59,830 bases of DNA, taken from assembly GCA_943704495.1 (NCBI GenBank), contig CALSCR010000030.1, forward strand, positions 1 to 59,830, given 5' to 3'. The notes beneath the pieces are model-generated. The model was given only the letters and a program-made list of their open reading frames with translations, was not told the origin of the DNA and searched no databases. The stretch comes from Pigoraptor chileana. Taxonomy: Eukaryota; Opisthokonta; Filasterea. Positions 55,435 through 59,830 of this stretch are shown piece by piece (position 1 is the stretch's first letter; every line of letters begins with the position of its first letter). The translations under genes and the position numbers were made by a program.

Positions 55435-58400
55435 ATGGCGGAAGAATTTGGCTCGCGCTACTTGCGCGTGTGTGGGGAACTGGCTGTCGACCCCCTGCAG
55501 ACAGTCCTGGATGCCGTGCGCGGTGCGAGGGCAAATGACAGCAAAGGTTCACCGCGGCTGCTCGATCTCACCGGAATCAATCTGACTATCAAGGTGCGTG
55601 TGATGCAGCTCACTAAGTACTTCGTGCATCAATTGATTTGTTGCTGTACTGATGCCAAATGCATTCCCTGTGCCCTTTCATATCAGGCATGCGTCGCACT
55701 CGGAATGACACTGCGTGACGACTCTTACTTTGCCGAGCTCTCACTGGCAGATTGTATGCTTGGGGATGCAGGTGTGTGATCTGCCTCGATCCACTTTGGA
55801 CTTCGGATGGACTTCATTTGGCGTGTTCCTGACTAATGGAATGCGTATTGCAATGCACTTGCAGGTTGCCAGGCCATCATGTCGTGTCTCAAGAGCAACA
55901 TGGCTTTGCGGAAAGTGGATCTCAAAGGCAACAACGTGCGCGCACAGGGCGCTGCCGCAATCGCAGATATGCTCAAGGCCAACGCTTACTTGAAGAGGTG
56001 TGTTTCATCTGCATCTCACACTTCAAATGGATTAGTAGAACTCTGACTAAGCGCACATGCTGAATGTTGCACATACCTTGTATCAGTTTCGTTGTCTCGC
56101 ATTCTGTACCGACCCTACCTATCTTTTTATATGCGCATGGTTGAAGTAGAAGACTGACAAGTTGGCCCGATGCGTCCCCGTCAATGCATCCCACACATTG
56201 CAGCCTGTCGCTCGAGTGGAACGGGATTGGCATTTGGGAGACTGGCGTGGCGGCCATCTCCGAGGCAATTGGACTGAATCAGACGCTGGAGAGGCTCGAT
56301 TTGCGCAACAACCAGATCAACCCGGCGGGAGCGCGGGAAATAGCGACGGCGGTGAAGCACAACTCTGCCCTGCGCACCCTCGGTGGGTGTGCGATTGACG
56401 TGGGCAACCGCCGCCCGCCATGTCTTTGGGCGCATTATGCATGTTTGTGTGTACTATTATATAGGAGCTCATTCATCGCAATCTGCCCTCTTGTTGCATA
56501 CACACACACACACAAACACACACACACATACGCGCACATACACACGCACATGATCTCTCCGGATGATATTATTGAGAGATGCGTCACACTCTTCCGTTTT
56601 GAGAATTAAGTATTTTTCTGTACGGTATTAAGATGTGAAGTGCACCAGCGCACAACACTGACTTGAATTCTACCTCTCCTTCGCGGCAACACATGCAGAC
56701 ATACGATGGAACAATTGCGGCTCGATTGGCGGAAAGGCGTTTCTCGACGCTCTCCGATGGAACGCAACGCTTCTCAACATCGATCTTGTCGGCAACCTCG
56801 TGCCCGAGGACGTCATCAAGGCAATTGGTGCGATCACGTGCGCGTATAATGCTGGCATCGTGGCGTACTGCTGTTGTCCACGTGCACGCTATGCCCGTTT
56901 GTGTATACGCTTGACGATACTCTGACACCGCCTTCTGCTTTCATATTGCCCGTGCTATCTCAACCTGTCTTGTACTTACTCGCACACCCGCAGCATCTTG
57001 TCTTGAGCGCAATCGGGTGCGCCACCGGATGTCCCTAGAGGCTGAAGCGCGTGCGGCAGGTGTTGGGCGAGAGCTGCACTCTGTCCACGCCGAGTATGAG
57101 GCGCGTGTGGCCCAGCTGGCGGCCGCGGCGGAGAAGGCCAAGGCCGACGCTGCGAGAATATCAGGAGACTATGGGGAGGTGCGTGCAGCTGTCGCGTCTG
57201 GTGAACGACGTGGAATTCTTGCACTGATGCACAGAATAACGTTTGCAGTGGGTGTGTGCGTGGGTGTGTGTTCATGTATGCACTAAATGGGCGGACTTCT
57301 GAAATGGGCGTCGCATTGATCTGCACCGCCTTTTGCTGTTGCGCTTTGTCCCTTGCGTCCCCTCAACGATACTGCTACTTAATTTTGGCGAAGGAAATAG
57401 TGCACCTGAAGTGCGCTTAAATGTTTGAATTGTGCCTTTTTTATATGTCGTAATGTACTCAATGTCGCTGAGGCTCGCTCTAACGAATGCCTTCCGCCCC
57501 ACACCCTCCTTCAACTCCGTCGGGGATGCCGATGGATCGCCACCGCATGAATGGCATTTATAAACAGACCGTCAATCGGCTTGAAAATTCGCTTGAGGAG
57601 CGCAAGGCGGCCTTTGAAGCGTCGGAGCGCGCCCGCGCGGAGCTCGATGGCTCACGTGACGCCCTGGAGAAGCGGGTTGCCGAATTGGAGACGGTCATTG
57701 CACAGCTTAAGAAGGACGAGCGGACGATTGCCGCCAAATGGCACGACACGCTGCTGAAGGAGAAGCAGGTGTGTGGGGCGCTTGCTGAGGCGGCGGCAAG
57801 GCTGTGTGTTTGCTTGTTGCGGTTGTTGTGAATTCTATTGTGTGCTTCATATTGATGGCGCAGTGCAGAGTGGATCATTGAGGAGGAATATGGTCGGCAC
57901 ACGGGCACGCAGTTTTCATGTGCATTATGCATGTACTGCTGATAATGCATCTCACGTGCGACAATGATACGTATACATGCGACGCATGAATCACAAACAA
58001 AAAAAACAAACAAACAGGTGAGGGCGGAAGCAGAAGAGAGGGCGCGCAGGGAGTTGGAGGAGCGGATGGGCCACTACTTGACCCTCGAGGGCCTTTTGAA
58101 GGACACGGAAATGCGTGCGGCGCTGTCGGAGAAAGACGCCGCGGCACTGAGGAGGGAGCTCGAGCGCGCACGGCAAAAGGAAAATGACAGGAACGCCGAG
58201 TTTGAAGGTAGGTTTGCTTGCTTGTGTGTGTGCATATCTCTATGTTTATTTTTGCTTGCTCGTGGAACCACAGCGAACATGTCACGTTACAATTTAGTTC
58301 TCCCCGAAATACTCACGTGACGCGACCCACCCATGACGCACCCCCTCCGCGCGCGCGTGCACATACACACACTCGCACACACACTCTCACACACCATCAG

Positions 58401-59609
58401 AGAGGCTGAGTGATCGTGACAGGGCCCACGAGCGGGTGCTTGAAGCGCAGCGTCGGAAGGCGCAAGAAGACCTCGATGCATTGCGGAAGGAGTTTGAGGG
58501 GAAGGAGCGGCGGCACGGCGACCGACTCCGTGACTCTGCCAACGAGAAGGCGGCGCTCCAGCAGGTGTGCGGACTGTTTGCTCCCGGCTGTGTGTGTTTC
58601 TGGAGTCGTTGCAAAGTCGATGGCTGACAATGATCTGTTCTGTAACTACATATCGACCTCAAGTTTCTCAATTTTGCACGAAAATGCTCAAGTGACTTTT
58701 TGTTCGACCTTTCCAATTCCGTCTTCGAGTGCCTTTTCTTCTGTTGTTGTGTATAGCGCTTAAGACACTGACACGACTCCCACATCTTTTCTCTCTGGCA
58801 ACACTTGCAGGCAATCGACCGACACGCTTCAGAGCTCGCTGCGCTAAAGTTGCATGGTGAACGGGACGCAAAGGCAATTGAGTCGCGGCTGCGACAGGAA
58901 ATGGTATGCGTTGTCCAGATTTGATGTTGTGCGCAAATGTCTCATTCGAATATCTAAGTGCGGTTGACTTATCCTGCTTTGTTTGGACCGTCTTTAACCT
59001 GCTAAGTTCCTGTCTTCGTGTCTCATTGGCGCGTGACCTGCTCGTCTGCCCCATCACACCGCACAGGCAACGCTCGCGGAGTCGCACGAATCGCGCCACC
59101 GCACTCTTCTCGCCGCGAGAGACGAACTGGCGCGCCAGGTGGAGGACCTGTCCCGGCAGGTGGCCGAGCACAGGCAGCGCCGAGCGGAGGCCGTGCAGTC
59201 GCTGGAAATTGCCGAGCGGCGACTGGACGATGCTAAGCGCGAGAAGAACACGGAAGTGGCCGCGGCAAAGGCAGACGCGACAAGGGTGCGCGGGGATCTC
59301 TCGGCGGCGGTTGCCCGTGCCGACGCTGCCAGTGTTGCAGAGAAGAGCGTGCGGGATGACCTGCTCCGAGCACAGCAGCAGCTTGAGAGATACCACCGTG
59401 ACAACGCTGACGCACTCGCGCGTGCAAAGAAGGAGGCCGCAGATGCCGTGGCGGAGGCAAATGTGTTGAAGGAGGTGCTGCGCAGGCGCGATGCCGAAGT
59501 GGAGAGCTTCAGGCAGGAGGAGCTGAAGCGTGTTGGAATGATAGAGAGTGTTCTCGGTGGATATGTGTCGTCGGCAAGGACCCGACTCGAATCAAGAACC
59601 GCTGCGTAA
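55435..59609 (+). CDS. LRRC45: LRRC45, centrosome linker protein
   Basis: In animals LRRC45 sits at the proximal ends of centrioles, binds rootletin and C-Nap1, and helps hold centrosomes together; it also acts at cilia. Exons: 55435-55593, 55687-55771, 55865-55997, 56204-56382, 56699-56827, 56994-57178, 57568-57768, 58018-58207, 58401-58564, 58811-58903, 59067-59609; 686 residues, frame closed, against 670 in human. The first 220 residues are leucine-rich repeats (LSLADCMLGDAG, KVDLKGNNVRAQGAAAIADM, SLSLEWNGIG, RLDLRNNQINPAGAREIATA). The rest is one long coiled coil. The end, LRRRDAEVESFRQEELKRVG followed by MIESVLGGYV, matches the human C-terminus. The intron before exon 9 carries a CA tract near its acceptor. 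Confidence 0.93.
56500..56545 (+). repeat. (CA)n tract in an LRRC45 intron
   Basis: CA repeats with CGCA interruptions in the intron 56383-56698. Confidence 0.85.
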
Positions 59610-59830
59610 TGGCAATGCACCCCAACATTCTTGTGTAAATATGATCAGCATCAAAGTAGATGTCTCAATGATTTTTATATAAATATCCATTGACACAAAT
59701 CGGGGCTTTTTGAAGAGGAGTTTGACTTGTTCGTGGCCAGTCCGCCAATTGCGTGCCAGCAGAGCCGTGCTTTAGTGCCCGATTGCTCACGTGCCCAAGT
59801 CTTTCGATTGCTTCATTCTACATTTCAACT

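Overview
This window is nuclear DNA of a eukaryote with compact, intron-rich genes. Introns are mostly 80-400 bases, with GT-AG ends and donors biased to GTGAGT, GTGGGT and GTGCGT. The gene content points to a unicellular relative of animals (a choanoflagellate, filasterean or similar holozoan): a CSK-type SH2/tyrosine kinase, a receptor guanylate cyclase with an animal-like pseudokinase-cyclase tail, UBAP1, CACUL1, TRIP4, LRRC45 and a MITF/TFE/USF-like bHLH factor. I worked out exon-intron structures by hand from splice sites, reading-frame closure and family similarity. Where a total CDS is given, the exon lengths sum to a multiple of three.

Layout. 116-3403 (+) CSK, cut at its 5' end by the window edge. 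3596-4932 (-) two-segment membrane protein of unknown function. 5582-6714 (+) VPS28. 7408-10041 (-) eIF2alpha-kinase-like kinase. 11344-18499 (+) 19-exon receptor guanylate cyclase with a bacterial-type BMP/PnrA binding domain outside the cell. 18590-20869 (-) tail-anchored ankyrin protein. 21520-22962 (-) BUD22/SRFBP1. 23674-25709 (+) CACUL1-like. 25835-28434 (-) TRIP4/ASC-1. 28861-30955 (+) phosphoglycerate dehydrogenase. 31248-32103 (-) bHLH factor. 34162-37234 (+) CNBD2-like cyclic-nucleotide-binding protein. 37569-38789 (-) thioredoxin-fold protein with a SAP-like tail. 40739-43747 (+) UBAP1. 44204-47634 (-) Tudor plus TFIIB-like cyclin-fold protein. 48184-49660 (-) isopentenyl-diphosphate isomerase. 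50108-51581 (+) TFIIH p34 (GTF2H3/TFB4). 51819-53470 (-) four copies of one box C/D snoRNA. 52888-54705 (-) seven-segment PQ-loop membrane protein. 55435-59609 (+) LRRC45.

How the genes relate. Most are unlinked housekeeping functions: ESCRT-I (VPS28, UBAP1), transcription (GTF2H3, TRIP4, bHLH factor), ribosome biogenesis (BUD22, snoRNAs), serine and isoprenoid synthesis, and a centrosome linker. Two groups could connect. The receptor cyclase would make cGMP and the CNBD2-like protein keeps a canonical cyclic-nucleotide pocket. The bHLH factor has the residues expected to read CACGTG, and the TRIP4/PHGDH promoter carries two perfect TCACGTGA sites. Several neighbours are head-to-head and share short promoters.

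The strongest unusual items are the BMP-domain receptor guanylate cyclase, the four-copy snoRNA family with a covarying terminal stem (one copy in a coding intron, three in apparent tiny-exon host introns), and the Tudor-TFIIB-like fusion. I saw no transposons, viral fossils, tRNAs, rRNAs or CRISPR arrays.
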